DNA from: Bacteroidales bacterium
Lineage (GTDB): Bacteria; Bacteroidota; Bacteroidia; Bacteroidales; UBA3824
DNA: 64,000 bases
Assembly (NCBI GenBank): GCA_017544805.1
Contig: JAFYDK010000116.1
Span: forward strand, 22,946 to 86,945
Direction of reading: 5' to 3'
Below the pieces are notes generated by a model. That model searched no databases and was not told the origin of the DNA. It saw only the letters and a list, made by a program, of their open reading frames with translations. The first letter of the stretch is position 1. Each line of letters begins with the position of its first letter. Shown piece after piece: positions 54,804 through 63,803 of this stretch. The position numbers were made by a program, and so were the translations under genes.

Positions 54804-57572
54804 ATGGAATACAATCATCGTGAAATAGAATCTTTCTGGCAAAAGTACTGGGAAGAAAATTCTACTTACAAGGTCAGCAATTTTTCTGACAGACCAAAAT
54901 TCTATGTTTTAGATATGTTTCCGTACCCCTCAGGTGCGGGACTTCATGTCGGACACCCGTTAGGATATATCGCCTCGGATATTTACAGCCGTTACAAAAG
55001 ATTGAAAGGCTTCAACGTACTTCACCCTATGGGTTACGATGCTTTCGGTCTGCCCGCTGAACAATATGCCGTTCAGACAGGTCAGCACCCCGCTGTTACC
55101 ACCGAAAACAATATCGCAAGATACCGCACTCAACTTAAAAAAATTGGTTTCTCTTACGACTGGTCAAGAGAACTGAGAACTTGCGATCCTAAATATTACA
55201 AATGGACTCAGTGGGCTTTCATTCAAATGTACGGACACTTTTATAATAATGACACACAAAAGGCCGAACCGATTGAAAACCTTATAAAAGAGTTTGAACA
55301 AAACGGTAATCTTAAAATCAATGCCGCTCATTCCGAAGTGCCGATGTTTCCCGCTGAAGTTTGGGCAGGTATGGACACTTTGGAAAAAGATTCCGTTATT
55401 GATGCTTATCGTTTAGCTTACAGAGCTAAAACGATGGTTAATTGGTGTCCGAAATTAGGAACCGTTTTGGCTAACGACGAAGTAAAAGACGGCGTAAGCG
55501 AAAGAGGCGGTTATCCGGTAATCCAAAAACCTATGGTTCAATGGCTTTTGAGAGTTTCGGCATACGCTGAAAGACTTTTAAAAGGTCTTGAAACAATTGA
55601 TTGGTCGGACTCGTTAAAAGAAATGCAACGCAATTGGATCGGTAAATCTGAAGGTTGCGAAATGTATTTCGCTATAAAAAATTCCGATATTAAACTGAAA
55701 ATCTATACAACCCGTCCCGATACTGTTCACGGCGTAACGTTTATGGTATTAGCTCCTGAAAGCGAATACGTTGATAAAGTTACGACATTTGAATATCAGG
55801 ACGAAGTTCAGGCATATATTCAAGGCGCAAGCAAACGCACGGAATTGGAAAGAATGTCTGATACGAGAACCGTTACAGGACAATTCACCGGCGCATACGC
55901 CATAAATCCTTTCACGGGCGATGAAATTCCGATTTGGATAAGTGATTATGTTTTAGCAGGTTACGGTACGGGCGCAATTATGGCTGTTCCGGCTCACGAC
56001 AGCAGAGACTACGCTTTTGCCAAAAAATTCTCTTTGCCGATAATTCCGCTTATTGAAGGTGCGGACGTTTCAGAGCAAAGTTATGATGCTAAAGAAGGCA
56101 TTATGATGAATTCGGGAATTTTCAACGGTTTGAACGTTAAACAAGCTAAAGAAACAGCTATTCAAGAAGTTGAAAAACGCGGAATAGGTAACCGAAAGGT
56201 TAATTATAGATTAAGAGACGCTATTTTTTCACGTCAAAGATACTGGGGAGAACCTTTTCCCGTTTATTATAAAGACGGCAGAGTTGAAGTTTTGCCTTTG
56301 GAAAAATTACCGTTGGAACTGCCCGAAATTGATTCGTATCAGCCCACGGAATCAGGCGAACCACCGCTCAGCCGCGCTAAAAACTGGAAAACAGCTGAAG
56401 GTTATCCATACGAAACCTCTACAATGCCCGGTTTTGCAGGTTCATCAGCATATTATCTGAGATACATGGACCCTGAAAACGATAACGCATTAGTAGACAA
56501 AAAAGTAAACGAATATTGGCAAGATGTAGACCTCTATATCGGAGGAACGGAACACGCAGTAGGACACCTTATTTATTCAAGATTTTGGGACAAATTCCTT
56601 TACGATTTAGGATACGTTTGTAAGGAAGAGCCTTTCAAAAAACTTGTTAATCAAGGTATGATTCAAGGCCGCAGCAATTTCGTTTACAGAATAAAAGATA
56701 CTAACACTTTTGTTTCGTTAGGACTTAAAAATCAATACGATACAACGGAACTTCATGTTGATGTTAATATCGTTAAAAACGACATTTTGGATATTGAGGC
56801 TTTCAAAAAATGGAGACCCGAATATGCAACGGCAGAGTTTATCCTCGAAGACGGAAATTATGTCTGCGGATATGCTATTGAAAAAATGAGCAAATCAATG
56901 TTCAATGTCGTTAATCCGGATTCTATTGTTGAAAAATACGGCGCTGACACTTTAAGACTTTATGAAATGTTTTTAGGACCGATTCAACAGTCAAAACCGT
57001 GGGATACGGGCGGCATTGAAGGCGTTTACAAATTCTTGAAAAAATTTTGGAGACTCTTCTATTCGGATAAAAATGATACATTCTCAGTCAGCGATGAAGA
57101 GCCTACAGAACAAGAACTTAAAGCTCTTAACAAAACCGTTAAAAAAGTTGAGTCCGACATTTTATCGCTTTCGTACAACACCTCTGTAAGTGCATTTATG
57201 GTTTGCGTCAATGAACTCCAAACCTTGAAATGCAACAAGAGGAAAATCCTTGAGCCGCTGACAATAGCTTTGGCACCGTTTGCGCCTCATATCACGGAAG
57301 AACTTTGGAAACAATTAGGTCATACTGAAACAATAAACAACGCTTCTTTCCCAGAAGTTGATGAAAAATACACTGTTGATGCTACAAAATGTTATCCGAT
57401 AGCTATCAACGGTAAAACTAAATTTACATTGGATTTGCCCGCTGATGCCGACAAAAACGAAATCGAAAAGCAAGTCCTTGAAAATGAACGTTTACAGAAA
57501 CTCATCGAAGGCAAAACTTTGGTTAAAACCATAGTTGTTCCGGGTAAAATGGTGAACTTTGTAATAAAATAG
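54804..57572 (+). CDS. leuS: Leucyl-tRNA synthetase
   Basis: 922 residues from the ATG at 54804 ([16 protein letters not shown]). HIGH motif in [20 protein letters not shown] (20 residues), CP1 editing domain with [23 protein letters not shown] [15 protein letters not shown] and [24 protein letters not shown] in [15 protein letters not shown], then an anticodon-binding and a C-terminal LARS-C domain. It charges tRNA-Leu, including the tRNA at 17906. A 30-40-residue insertion ([17 protein letters not shown] region) is typical of Bacteroidetes LeuRS. Confidence 0.97.
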   Translation: MEYNHREIESFWQKYWEENSTYKVSNFSDRPKFYVLDMFPYPSGAGLHVGHPLGYIASDIYSRYKRLKGFNVLHPMGYDAFGLPAEQYAVQTGQHPAVTTENNIARYRTQLKKIGFSYDWSRELRTCDPKYYKWTQWAFIQMYGHFYNNDTQKAEPIENLIKEFEQNGNLKINAAHSEVPMFPAEVWAGMDTLEKDSVIDAYRLAYRAKTMVNWCPKLGTVLANDEVKDGVSERGGYPVIQKPMVQWLLRVSAYAERLLKGLETIDWSDSLKEMQRNWIGKSEGCEMYFAIKNSDIKLKIYTTRPDTVHGVTFMVLAPESEYVDKVTTFEYQDEVQAYIQGASKRTELERMSDTRTVTGQFTGAYAINPFTGDEIPIWISDYVLAGYGTGAIMAVPAHDSRDYAFAKKFSLPIIPLIEGADVSEQSYDAKEGIMMNSGIFNGLNVKQAKETAIQEVEKRGIGNRKVNYRLRDAIFSRQRYWGEPFPVYYKDGRVEVLPLEKLPLELPEIDSYQPTESGEPPLSRAKNWKTAEGYPYETSTMPGFAGSSAYYLRYMDPENDNALVDKKVNEYWQDVDLYIGGTEHAVGHLIYSRFWDKFLYDLGYVCKEEPFKKLVNQGMIQGRSNFVYRIKDTNTFVSLGLKNQYDTTELHVDVNIVKNDILDIEAFKKWRPEYATAEFILEDGNYVCGYAIEKMSKSMFNVVNPDSIVEKYGADTLRLYEMFLGPIQQSKPWDTGGIEGVYKFLKKFWRLFYSDKNDTFSVSDEEPTEQELKALNKTVKKVESDILSLSYNTSVSAFMVCVNELQTLKCNKRKILEPLTIALAPFAPHITEELWKQLGHTETINNASFPEVDEKYTVDATKCYPIAINGKTKFTLDLPADADKNEIEKQVLENERLQKLIEGKTLVKTIVVPGKMVNFVIK

Positions 57573-57593
57573 ATGTCAATAATATTATAAAAA

Positions 57594-58535
57594 ATGGTTT
57601 CGAGTTCTAACATTAAAATTTTTTCGGGCACTACTTCGCTTTATTTGTCGAAGCAGATTGCAGCGAAATATGGAGTAGAGTTAGGCAAGGTAACGATGAA
57701 TCACTACAGCGACGGCGAATTTCAACCGTGCTTGGAGGAATCGGTACGCGGTGCATACGTGTTTATCATTCAATCGACGTTCACACCAGCCGACAATCTT
57801 TTGGAATTGCTCTTGATGATAGATGCCGCTCGCAGAGCTTCGGCTTATAAAATTGCGGCTGTAATACCGTATTTCGGTTTTGCACGTCAAGACAGAAAAG
57901 ACAAACCGAGGGTTGCTATCGGTGCCAAACTCATTGCAAACCTTATTCAAAACGCTGGTGCGGACAGAATCATAACGATGGATTTGCACGCCGATCAGAT
58001 TCAAGGATTCTTTGATATTCCGGTCGATCACTTGTATTCCTCGTCAATATTCGTTCCGTTTATCAACTCGCTAAATTTGGATAATTTGGTGATAGCATCG
58101 CCCGACATCGGCGGCAGCAAACGTGCTAACACTTATAGTCATTTTCTCCATGTCCCGATGGTTATCTGTCATAAATACCGCGAAAAAGCTAACGTGGTTT
58201 CGGAAATGACTGTTATCGGTGATGTTAAAGGTAAAAATGTTATAATCGTAGACGATATAATTGATACGGCAGGAACTTTAACAAAAGCTGCCGATTTGAT
58301 GATGAGTCAAGGCGCACTCTCAGTCAGAGCATTCATAACGCATCCCGTACTTTCAGGTCCGGCATACGACAGAATAGTGAACTCGCAACTGACTGAACTC
58401 TACGTTACAGACACGATTCCGCTCAAGAAAACACATGAAAAAATCAAAGTTTTGACAGTAGCGGATTTGTTCGCAGACGTACTCCAAAGAGTTGCAACTA
58501 ATCAGTCAATTTCTGTATCATCTTACTTCAAATAA
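57594..58535 (+). CDS. prs: Ribose-phosphate pyrophosphokinase
   Basis: 313 residues. IKIFSGTTSLYLSKQIAAKYG, MLHxxxQIQGFFD-type DLHADQIQGFFDIP, PYFGFARQDRKDKPR, and PRPP-binding NVIIVDDIIDTAGTLTKAA are all in place. It makes PRPP from ribose-5-phosphate and ATP for nucleotide, His, Trp and NAD synthesis (with nadB here in one window). Starts 21 bases after leuS and is probably cotranscribed. Confidence 0.97.
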   Translation: MVSSSNIKIFSGTTSLYLSKQIAAKYGVELGKVTMNHYSDGEFQPCLEESVRGAYVFIIQSTFTPADNLLELLLMIDAARRASAYKIAAVIPYFGFARQDRKDKPRVAIGAKLIANLIQNAGADRIITMDLHADQIQGFFDIPVDHLYSSSIFVPFINSLNLDNLVIASPDIGGSKRANTYSHFLHVPMVICHKYREKANVVSEMTVIGDVKGKNVIIVDDIIDTAGTLTKAADLMMSQGALSVRAFITHPVLSGPAYDRIVNSQLTELYVTDTIPLKKTHEKIKVLTVADLFADVLQRVATNQSISVSSYFK

Positions 58536-58539
58536 AATA

Positions 58540-58576
58540 AAAAATCCCGCTAAAAATGCTTTTTAGTGGGATTTTT
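58540..58576 (+). terminator. Terminator after prs
   Basis: AAAAATCCCGCTAAAAA and TTTTTAGTGGGATTTTT arms (one G-T pair), loop TGC. Confidence 0.85.
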
Positions 58577-58612
58577 ATATTAGAAATTATATTCAAGATT
58601 TTCCCTACAACA

Positions 58613-58957
58613 ATGATTAACTCTACAAACACTTACTTATTATTGTTCTGTTTTTTTTGTGTAATAACCGACTCTGTGTTTGCACAAAATGACAATCAAG
58701 CAGCATTATCAATTACCTCGCAACCCGCAACAACTGTCGTACCCAAAAACGGAACAGCCACTCTTTCATGTACAGCCACAAAGGGTGATGCAGAAATCTC
58801 TTATCAATGGTATCTTCATACGGATGAATCAGACACTAAAATTGAAGAAGCAACAGAAAATACATACACAACAGAACCTTTTTCAGAAAAGGAAATCAAG
58901 TATTACTATTGCAAAGCCTCGTGCGGCAATGAAAGTATAGCAAGTGTCGGAGTTTAA
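58613..58957 (+). CDS. Short secreted single-Ig-domain protein
   Basis: 114 residues. The start is the ATG at 58613, which gives a signal peptide (MINSTNTYLLLFCFFCVITD, cut near VFAQN); an earlier in-frame ATG lies inside the prs terminator. The mature part is one Ig-like domain with the usual Cys/Trp/Cys core: TATLSCTATKGDAEISYQWY and KYYYCKAS. It ends at a TAA and has no membrane anchor, so it may be secreted or be a fragment of a longer surface protein. It is convergent with the DIP1984/tRNA-like unit. Confidence 0.6.
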   Translation: MINSTNTYLLLFCFFCVITDSVFAQNDNQAALSITSQPATTVVPKNGTATLSCTATKGDAEISYQWYLHTDESDTKIEEATENTYTTEPFSEKEIKYYYCKASCGNESIASVGV

Positions 58958-58980
58958 CATCAAGGAAAGATTTTTTTTGA

Positions 58981-59024
58981 TGTAAAAAAATAAACGGTCT
59001 TGAAACTAAATGCTTCAAGACCGT
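58981..59024 (-). terminator. Terminator hairpin at the end of the tRNA-like RNA unit
   Basis: Perfect 11-bp stem ACGGTCTTGAA / TTCAAGACCGT (59014-59024 and 58994-59004) with a 9-base loop; on the minus strand it is followed by TTTATTTTTTT. It would end a transcript that starts at the DIP1984 promoter and includes the tRNA-like RNA. Confidence 0.75.
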
Positions 59025-59100
59025 AAGTTCTTTCGGTTAACGTCGCGGTATTGACAATTAATTATAATTTGTACGTTTATACGTTGTAAGGGGCATAACA

Positions 59101-59213
59101 ATAAAATGGCGGATTCGAACCACCGAAACAGCCCTCAGTTTCAACCTCCGTAATTGGGATGCAACAATGACTCTGTTAGCGTGAGTTTGACATTCACCCC
59201 GAAAAAACTTTAT
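59101..59213 (-). ncRNA. tRNA-like RNA candidate downstream of the DIP1984 gene
   Basis: 113 nt on the minus strand, starting 4 bases after the DIP1984 stop codon. A textbook T-arm (GGTGG-TTCGAAT-CCGCC, 59124-59108) is directly followed by ATTTTAT (59107-59101), which pairs with ATAAAGT (59213-59207), giving a seven-pair acceptor stem stacked on the T-arm as in tRNA. Between them are possible D-arm (GTGA/TCAC), a 5-bp, 7-base-loop arm (TAACA-GAGTCAT-TGTTG) and a long variable arm (GAAAC/GTTTC). The loop lacks U33 and a normal anticodon context, and no CCA is encoded, so it is not a standard tRNA. I cannot exclude a tRNA pseudogene. tRNA-like RNAs near RNA-repair genes are known in bacteria (for example YrlA). 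Confidence 0.5.
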
Positions 59214-59217
59214 GTCT

Positions 59218-59673
59218 TTATTCCAATAAATCAGCCGTCCAATTGGTCTGTTGAAGCTGATTGTCAAGCAGGCGGATACGTTTTGCTACTTCGTCTGCCT
59301 GAGACTGAATGGCTTTGACATCAACGGTACGTATTATCTTGATTTCGCTACGTGTGGCACGATTAGAAATGTTGCTTGCAGAACCTACCACTTCTTTTAG
59401 AATTGAATGTTTTTTCGTTAGGCAGTCTTTTTCGGCAATGATTTCGGTCAAAGTTTTTCCGTCAGCCTTGATAGTACAATTTGTAAGGTTGATATGCGCA
59501 ACAAGATATTCAAGGCGGCTAATTGAAGTGTTGAGTTCAGATAAAAGTTCCTCTGGATTTTCCGCTGGTTGTTCGCCTTCTTGAACTGTTGTGTTGTTGC
59601 TAAGACGGTATCTGAGTTGGTCGATTTTCTTGCTCAAATCGGCACGCTCTTGTAATGCTTCTGCTAATTTCAT
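59218..59673 (-). CDS. DIP1984-family protein
   Basis: 151 residues; recognised by its N-terminus (MKLAEALQERADL), NNTTVQEGEQPAENPEELL, NLTNCTIKADGKTLTEIIAE, RSEIKIIRTVDVKAIQSQAD (20 residues) and NWTADLLE, which are the DIP1984 family blocks (once mislabelled septicolysin). It is almost all helix and coiled coil. The function is unknown. It has its own strong promoter, divergent from the ATPase operon, and is followed by the tRNA-like RNA. I cannot say whether it binds that RNA. Confidence 0.85.
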   Translation of the reverse strand: MKLAEALQERADLSKKIDQLRYRLSNNTTVQEGEQPAENPEELLSELNTSISRLEYLVAHINLTNCTIKADGKTLTEIIAEKDCLTKKHSILKEVVGSASNISNRATRSEIKIIRTVDVKAIQSQADEVAKRIRLLDNQLQQTNWTADLLE

Positions 59674-59701
59674 AGTCGTAAAAATTTAGTTTCTTACATC
59701 G

Positions 59702-59732
59702 CAAAAATAAATATTTTGTATGAAATTTCAAA
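59702..59732 (-). promoter_or_regulatory. Promoter for the DIP1984/tRNA-like unit
   Basis: Minus-strand TTTG at 59732-59729, 19-base spacer, TATTTTTG at 59709-59702, about 29 bases before the ATG at 59673. Full consensus. Confidence 0.75.
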
Positions 59733-59740
59733 ATTTAAAA

Positions 59741-59772
59741 TTTGGAAAAATTTGAAAATAGTTTTAAATTTG
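59741..59772 (+). promoter_or_regulatory. Promoter for the AAA+/VWA operon
   Basis: TTTG at 59741-59744, 20-base spacer, TAAATTTG at 59765-59772. Its -33 box lies 8 bases from the divergent -33 box, so a protein bound here could affect both units. The leader to the ATG at 59920 is about 140 bases and holds a 15-codon open frame (59801-59848). Confidence 0.75.
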
Positions 59773-59800
59773 CGGTGAAAAACTTTCTTTATAAAAAGTC

Positions 59801-59848
59801 ATGTCAAAATATTTAAAACGAGAATTGAAACAAACATTACTGCATTAA
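59801..59848 (+). CDS. Possible 15-residue leader ORF
   Basis: ATG to TAA in the leader (MSKYLKRELKQTLLH), basic, without a clear ribosome site. May be chance; listed because it lies between the promoter and the first gene of the operon. Confidence 0.2.
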   Translation: MSKYLKRELKQTLLH

Positions 59849-59919
59849 GTCTTTATGTCTCTACCAAATAGGCACGGCAGCGGAGTTGCAAAGATGCGGT
59901 TATAAAATGAAAAAAAACT

Positions 59920-60717
59920 ATGGACATCTCACTACCGGAAAGAATAACAAAAAAAATTGCTAATCAAGCGCGGCTTTGCGTGGCTTCGTATTTTAATTAT
60001 GCTTACGAGGACTCTCCTACCGACAGCGGCGCAGAGATTGTATGCTACGAATCTATTGTTCACGATATGGTGGATAAATTCCGTCGTCCGTATAATATTG
60101 ATTCGCAGCATGAAAGCAACAACGAACGAGCAATCTTTCAACGGCTAAAATTGCGTTACGGCAACGATGTGACGTACGAAACAAATAATAAATACAGCGG
60201 CGACAACGGCATTTGGGTAGAACTCGGATTGGGCGCAAAAATCGGATTTCATTGGAACGACTATCAAAACTGCCTTGTTACTTATTTTAAATCGCGTGGT
60301 ATTTACAATATATACATTTCATACAACGATTTTGATAATATAGTAGAAATAATCGACTTTGTACGCGCCAACATCTCTACGTGGCAACCTTTGGCGGCAG
60401 AATGTATTCGCGACTTCCGCAAAAGACAGAAAATAAGCGAGATAAAAGCCTCTGCCGTAAAATCGTTTGCAACTCAAAAACTCGATACTTGTGGCCTGCC
60501 GTACCGCTTGGAACAAGGCAAATTGCGCGATAAGATTTTTTTCAAGGTGTCCGACAAGGAAATGGCAATGTTTTACCTTTCGCACAAAAATTTTGACACT
60601 GCAATCGACAAGATAATTGTCGCCGCCAAACAGATAATTGTTTTAATAAAAGAAACTGGTCTGCAACTGCAAATCAAAAAAATTGGCGATTACGACCATT
60701 TTGTTAACGACAAATAA
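59920..60717 (+). CDS. Unknown protein, paralogue of the next gene
   Basis: 265 residues, no signal peptide, no known domain. The N-terminal half has YEDSPTDSGAEIVCYESIVH and DFRKRQKISEIKASA in the linker; the C-terminal third (KSFATQKLDTCGLPYRLEQG, then DKIFFKVSDKEMAMFYLSHK, about 185-260) aligns by eye with the same region of the next protein (ALQSVIETKLNALGLEYHFE; LSENQTGTFYIKNDNL). The pair may be related subunits or adaptors of the AAA+/VWA machine. First gene of a four-gene operon with a strong promoter. The next frame begins at 60683 by start codon, but the better start is at 60734. Confidence 0.75.
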   Translation: MDISLPERITKKIANQARLCVASYFNYAYEDSPTDSGAEIVCYESIVHDMVDKFRRPYNIDSQHESNNERAIFQRLKLRYGNDVTYETNNKYSGDNGIWVELGLGAKIGFHWNDYQNCLVTYFKSRGIYNIYISYNDFDNIVEIIDFVRANISTWQPLAAECIRDFRKRQKISEIKASAVKSFATQKLDTCGLPYRLEQGKLRDKIFFKVSDKEMAMFYLSHKNFDTAIDKIIVAAKQIIVLIKETGLQLQIKKIGDYDHFVNDK

Positions 60718-60733
60718 TATAAATTTTACTGCG

Positions 60734-61528
60734 ATGTTTACAATTGAAAAACAAGAACTTAGGAAAATTGAAACGTCAATTTTCAATCGTGCCAAAACAA
60801 AATCTGCTAATGCTGAACCAGATAAGTATCTGAACGTTTATATCAAAAATCTGTTGAGTTTTTTTTTCGATAAGTTGTTTACATACCGAAGCGGAAACGA
60901 CGTTAATACAAAAATGAACCTCGAAGAGTTGCACGATTTTTTCTGTCAAAAACTCGAAGGAAAGGCAACGATTGAAAAGGAATTCGTGTATTATTCCAAA
61001 GAGATGAATGGATTCAAAGTGATTGTAAACGAGGATTTTATAATGTCGGTTTCATGCAGCAAATCGTATTATTACGGCAAATGCGCAGATAAAGGTTTTT
61101 ACTTTTATGATGACGAATTTGACAAAATGTTTTGGGCGATAGATTTGGCAATTCAACGACTTCCTGAGTGGAGAATAAAGGCGGAAAAAGTAAAGCAAAA
61201 AGTACTCAAAGAACGTATGACGGCAAAACTATCAAAAACCGCCCTCCAATCTGTAATCGAAACCAAACTAAACGCTTTGGGACTCGAATATCATTTTGAA
61301 ATAGGCAGCAAAAGTAGTACGTTGAGCATAAAACTTTCTGAAAACCAAACAGGTACGTTCTATATCAAAAACGATAATTTGGTTGAAGAGGTTGACGAAG
61401 TGGTTGAAATGTCAAAAAGAATGTCGGCATTTTTCGACAAAGGAAACAAAATACAAGTCCGTTTCAAATCGATATACGACGGATTTCACAATTACGAATA
61501 CGAACATAGATTCGATAAATGGAAATAA
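60734..61528 (+). CDS. Unknown protein, paralogue of the previous gene
   Basis: 264 residues from the ATG at 60734 (MFTIEKQELRKIETSIFNRA), which follows the previous stop by 16 bases; an in-frame ATG at 60683 would overlap the previous gene. No recognised domain. Residues about 165-235 match the C-terminal third of the preceding protein. The middle carries KEMNGFKVIVNEDFIMSVSC and a Tyr-rich stretch (SKSYYYGKCADKGFYFYDDE). It ends 3 bases before the MoxR-like gene, so it belongs to the operon. Confidence 0.75.
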   Translation: MFTIEKQELRKIETSIFNRAKTKSANAEPDKYLNVYIKNLLSFFFDKLFTYRSGNDVNTKMNLEELHDFFCQKLEGKATIEKEFVYYSKEMNGFKVIVNEDFIMSVSCSKSYYYGKCADKGFYFYDDEFDKMFWAIDLAIQRLPEWRIKAEKVKQKVLKERMTAKLSKTALQSVIETKLNALGLEYHFEIGSKSSTLSIKLSENQTGTFYIKNDNLVEEVDEVVEMSKRMSAFFDKGNKIQVRFKSIYDGFHNYEYEHRFDKWK

Positions 61529-61531
61529 AAA

Positions 61532-62605
61532 ATGATTAACATCAACACCACAGAACTAATTGAAATTCTCGACAAAACACCTGAGAATCAGAACATTATG
61601 CTTGTCGGTAAGCATGGTATAGGTAAGTCGGAGATTTTAACACAATATTACACTCAAAAAGGCTACAAAGTGGTAGCACTCTTTTTGGGTCAGATGAGCG
61701 ACCCCGGCGACCTTATCGGTCTGCCCATTAAAAACGACAAAAGTCAGCGCACCGATTTTCTTCCGCCGTATTGGTTTCCGCTTGACAACCAGCCTGTTGT
61801 GCTGTTTCTCGACGAACTCAACCGCGCACGTCCCGAAGTGTTGCAAACCATTATGGATTTGGCACTTAACCGTAAACTTGCCGGACGAACCCTTCCTAAT
61901 GGTAGCCGTTTGATTTCCGCTGTCAACGACGGTGAAGAATATCAACTCACCGACCTCGACCCTGCACTTGTATCGAGGTTCAACGTCTATGGGTTTCGTC
62001 CCACATACAAAGAATGGCTACTTTGGGCTGAAAAACAGAAACTTGACACTCGTGTTACCGATTTCATAGCCTCCAATCCCGATTGGCTCGACGGTATTGC
62101 TGCCGACCGTCCGCAATTTGACACCGGTCTCGAAAAATATCCCGACCGTCGCGCTTGGAAAAAAGTTTCCGACATCGTACTGCCAATCAAAGAGTTACAC
62201 GAGATTGACCAAAAAATCATTGCCGGCGTTGTGGGCGTTCAAGCGGCACAAAAATTCTACGCTTCGGCATCAGCGGCAAAAATTATCGGTGGCAAAGAAG
62301 TACTTTTGGACTTTGACAAGGTGAAATCCAAAATCGCAAAATACAAAGTTCACCAGTTTTCGGTGCTGAACGATGGCGTGTACCGTTTTCTCGAAACTGC
62401 TGACCTTTCAGCCGCCGACATCGCAACCGCTGCCGACAATCTGAAAAAATACATCGCCTTACTCGAATCGAGCAAAAACAAAGAAGCACTCGCGCATTTT
62501 GCTTCGGTATTTTCGCAAGGTCTCTACCCAAAAGCGGTGGCGTATATGGTATCTAACGCAGTGGAAGTTTATCAAAAACTGATAGATTTTGTAAGCAAGT
62601 TGTAA
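61532..62605 (+). CDS. MoxR-type AAA+ ATPase
   Basis: 357 residues. Walker A GKHGIGKS (26-33), MSDPGDLIGLP (a MoxR-typical loop), Walker B VVLFLDELNRARPE with Asp94/Glu95, sensor 1 Asn132 (ISAVND) and an arginine finger near Arg149 (LVSRFNVYGF); the C-terminal lid is helical. MoxR ATPases act as chaperones with VWA-domain partners, and the next gene is one (1 base gap). All nucleotide-site residues are intact, so it should be active. Confidence 0.93.
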   Translation: MININTTELIEILDKTPENQNIMLVGKHGIGKSEILTQYYTQKGYKVVALFLGQMSDPGDLIGLPIKNDKSQRTDFLPPYWFPLDNQPVVLFLDELNRARPEVLQTIMDLALNRKLAGRTLPNGSRLISAVNDGEEYQLTDLDPALVSRFNVYGFRPTYKEWLLWAEKQKLDTRVTDFIASNPDWLDGIAADRPQFDTGLEKYPDRRAWKKVSDIVLPIKELHEIDQKIIAGVVGVQAAQKFYASASAAKIIGGKEVLLDFDKVKSKIAKYKVHQFSVLNDGVYRFLETADLSAADIATAADNLKKYIALLESSKNKEALAHFASVFSQGLYPKAVAYMVSNAVEVYQKLIDFVSKL

Positions 62606-62606
62606 C

Positions 62607-63803
62607 ATGGAAGAGGTTGTATCAGAGCGTATTAGCAAAATAATTTATGACAACTGGTTTCTCTCGGAACCGGCTTTGCACTCTGTTTTGTGTAGTCACG
62701 AATTATTAGAAAATCCCAAAATGCCGATTGCCGTGCGTTGTGGTCGTGGCAAAATAGAGTACAATCCCAAAATCATTAAAACTCTCAACAACAATAATTT
62801 AGAGGAAAGTTTTAGGGCTGAGGTAATACGAATTATGCTCAAACACCCATACCAACGACAACCCGAATGTCCCGCCGTAGTAAAAACTACGGCAAGCAAC
62901 ATTGTACTTTCTAATAATTACGCTTTCAAGAATATTGTAATTGATAAGGCTGCGGATTTTCAACTACCTGATACAGAATATTTTGAATGGTATTGTGCCA
63001 AATTGATGAACGGCGGTTGGAGTGCGGGCAGTTTGCCTACTGATGATAGTTCGCCTGCTGATGCTGATGAAAGCGGGCAAGCCATCAGCCCTCCAAATGG
63101 CGAAAACGGGCAGGATGTACGCACTCAAAACATGAGCAAATCTTCACTTAGCGAACTTTGGGAGGAAAACGATTTTGAATGTAGCCGCGTAAACGAAATC
63201 ATCGAAAACACAACCTCGTGGGGCACATTGCCGGGCGATTTGGTGGAAAAAATCAAGGCGACTTTAAAAGCGCAAATCGACTATCGAAAAGTGCTTTCAG
63301 GTTTTAGGGCGAGCGTGATAAGCAGCCGTAGAAACCTTACCCGAATGCGTCCAAACCGTCGCACCGATTTTCAAAACCTTGGCAGCGTTTACAAAATGCG
63401 CACCAACCTTTTGGTGGCTGTTGATGTTAGCGGCTCAATATCAACCAAGATGTTGCAGAAGTTTTATTCTGTTATCAACCGTTTCTTTAAATACGGTATT
63501 GAAAGTATTGATACTGTGCAGTTTGACACTCAGTTAGGGGAAATTATCCCGCTAAAAAAAGCCAAAACCGACATCAAAATAAAAGGACGTGGCGGCACAG
63601 ATTTTCAGCCTGTTTTCGACTATTTCCGCGAAAGTAAATCACACTACGACGGCATTATAATTTTCACCGACGGTTGCGCACCCGAACCCGAAATCATTGG
63701 ACGCAAGCCCAAAGTTCTTTGGATTTTTCCCGACAAAAGTTGCGAAAAATCTTTCGCCGAATCGTTAAAAAAATACGGAAGATATTGTGTGATAGAGTGT
63801 TGA
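62607..63803 (+). CDS. VWA protein with a degenerate metallopeptidase-like N-terminus
   Basis: 398 residues. The N-terminal part (1-130) follows the DUF2201/VMAP-like metallopeptidase pattern, but the HExxH...H site reads AEVIR....H: Glu72 and His80 remain while both zinc histidines (71, 75) are Ala and Arg. An acidic linker (140-190) and a helical segment follow. The C-terminal VWA (about 265-398) has an intact MIDAS: Asp273, Ser275, Ser277 (VDVSGS), Thr331 (GGTDFQP) and Asp355 (FTDG). VWA proteins of this type work with MoxR ATPases; the preceding gene is 1 base away. Ends with TGA. Confidence 0.9.
   Translation: MEEVVSERISKIIYDNWFLSEPALHSVLCSHELLENPKMPIAVRCGRGKIEYNPKIIKTLNNNNLEESFRAEVIRIMLKHPYQRQPECPAVVKTTASNIVLSNNYAFKNIVIDKAADFQLPDTEYFEWYCAKLMNGGWSAGSLPTDDSSPADADESGQAISPPNGENGQDVRTQNMSKSSLSELWEENDFECSRVNEIIENTTSWGTLPGDLVEKIKATLKAQIDYRKVLSGFRASVISSRRNLTRMRPNRRTDFQNLGSVYKMRTNLLVAVDVSGSISTKMLQKFYSVINRFFKYGIESIDTVQFDTQLGEIIPLKKAKTDIKIKGRGGTDFQPVFDYFRESKSHYDGIIIFTDGCAPEPEIIGRKPKVLWIFPDKSCEKSFAESLKKYGRYCVIEC

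Noticed and set aside
58994..59024. Inverted repeat as an attachment site or mobile-element end
   Set aside because: It lies next to a T-run on the minus strand after the tRNA-like RNA, so a terminator explains it; no integrase or direct repeat was seen.
59101..59213. tmRNA (ssrA)
   Set aside because: No tag-peptide reading frame, and the 5' end lacks the usual tmRNA sequence; only the T-arm and acceptor are tRNA-like.
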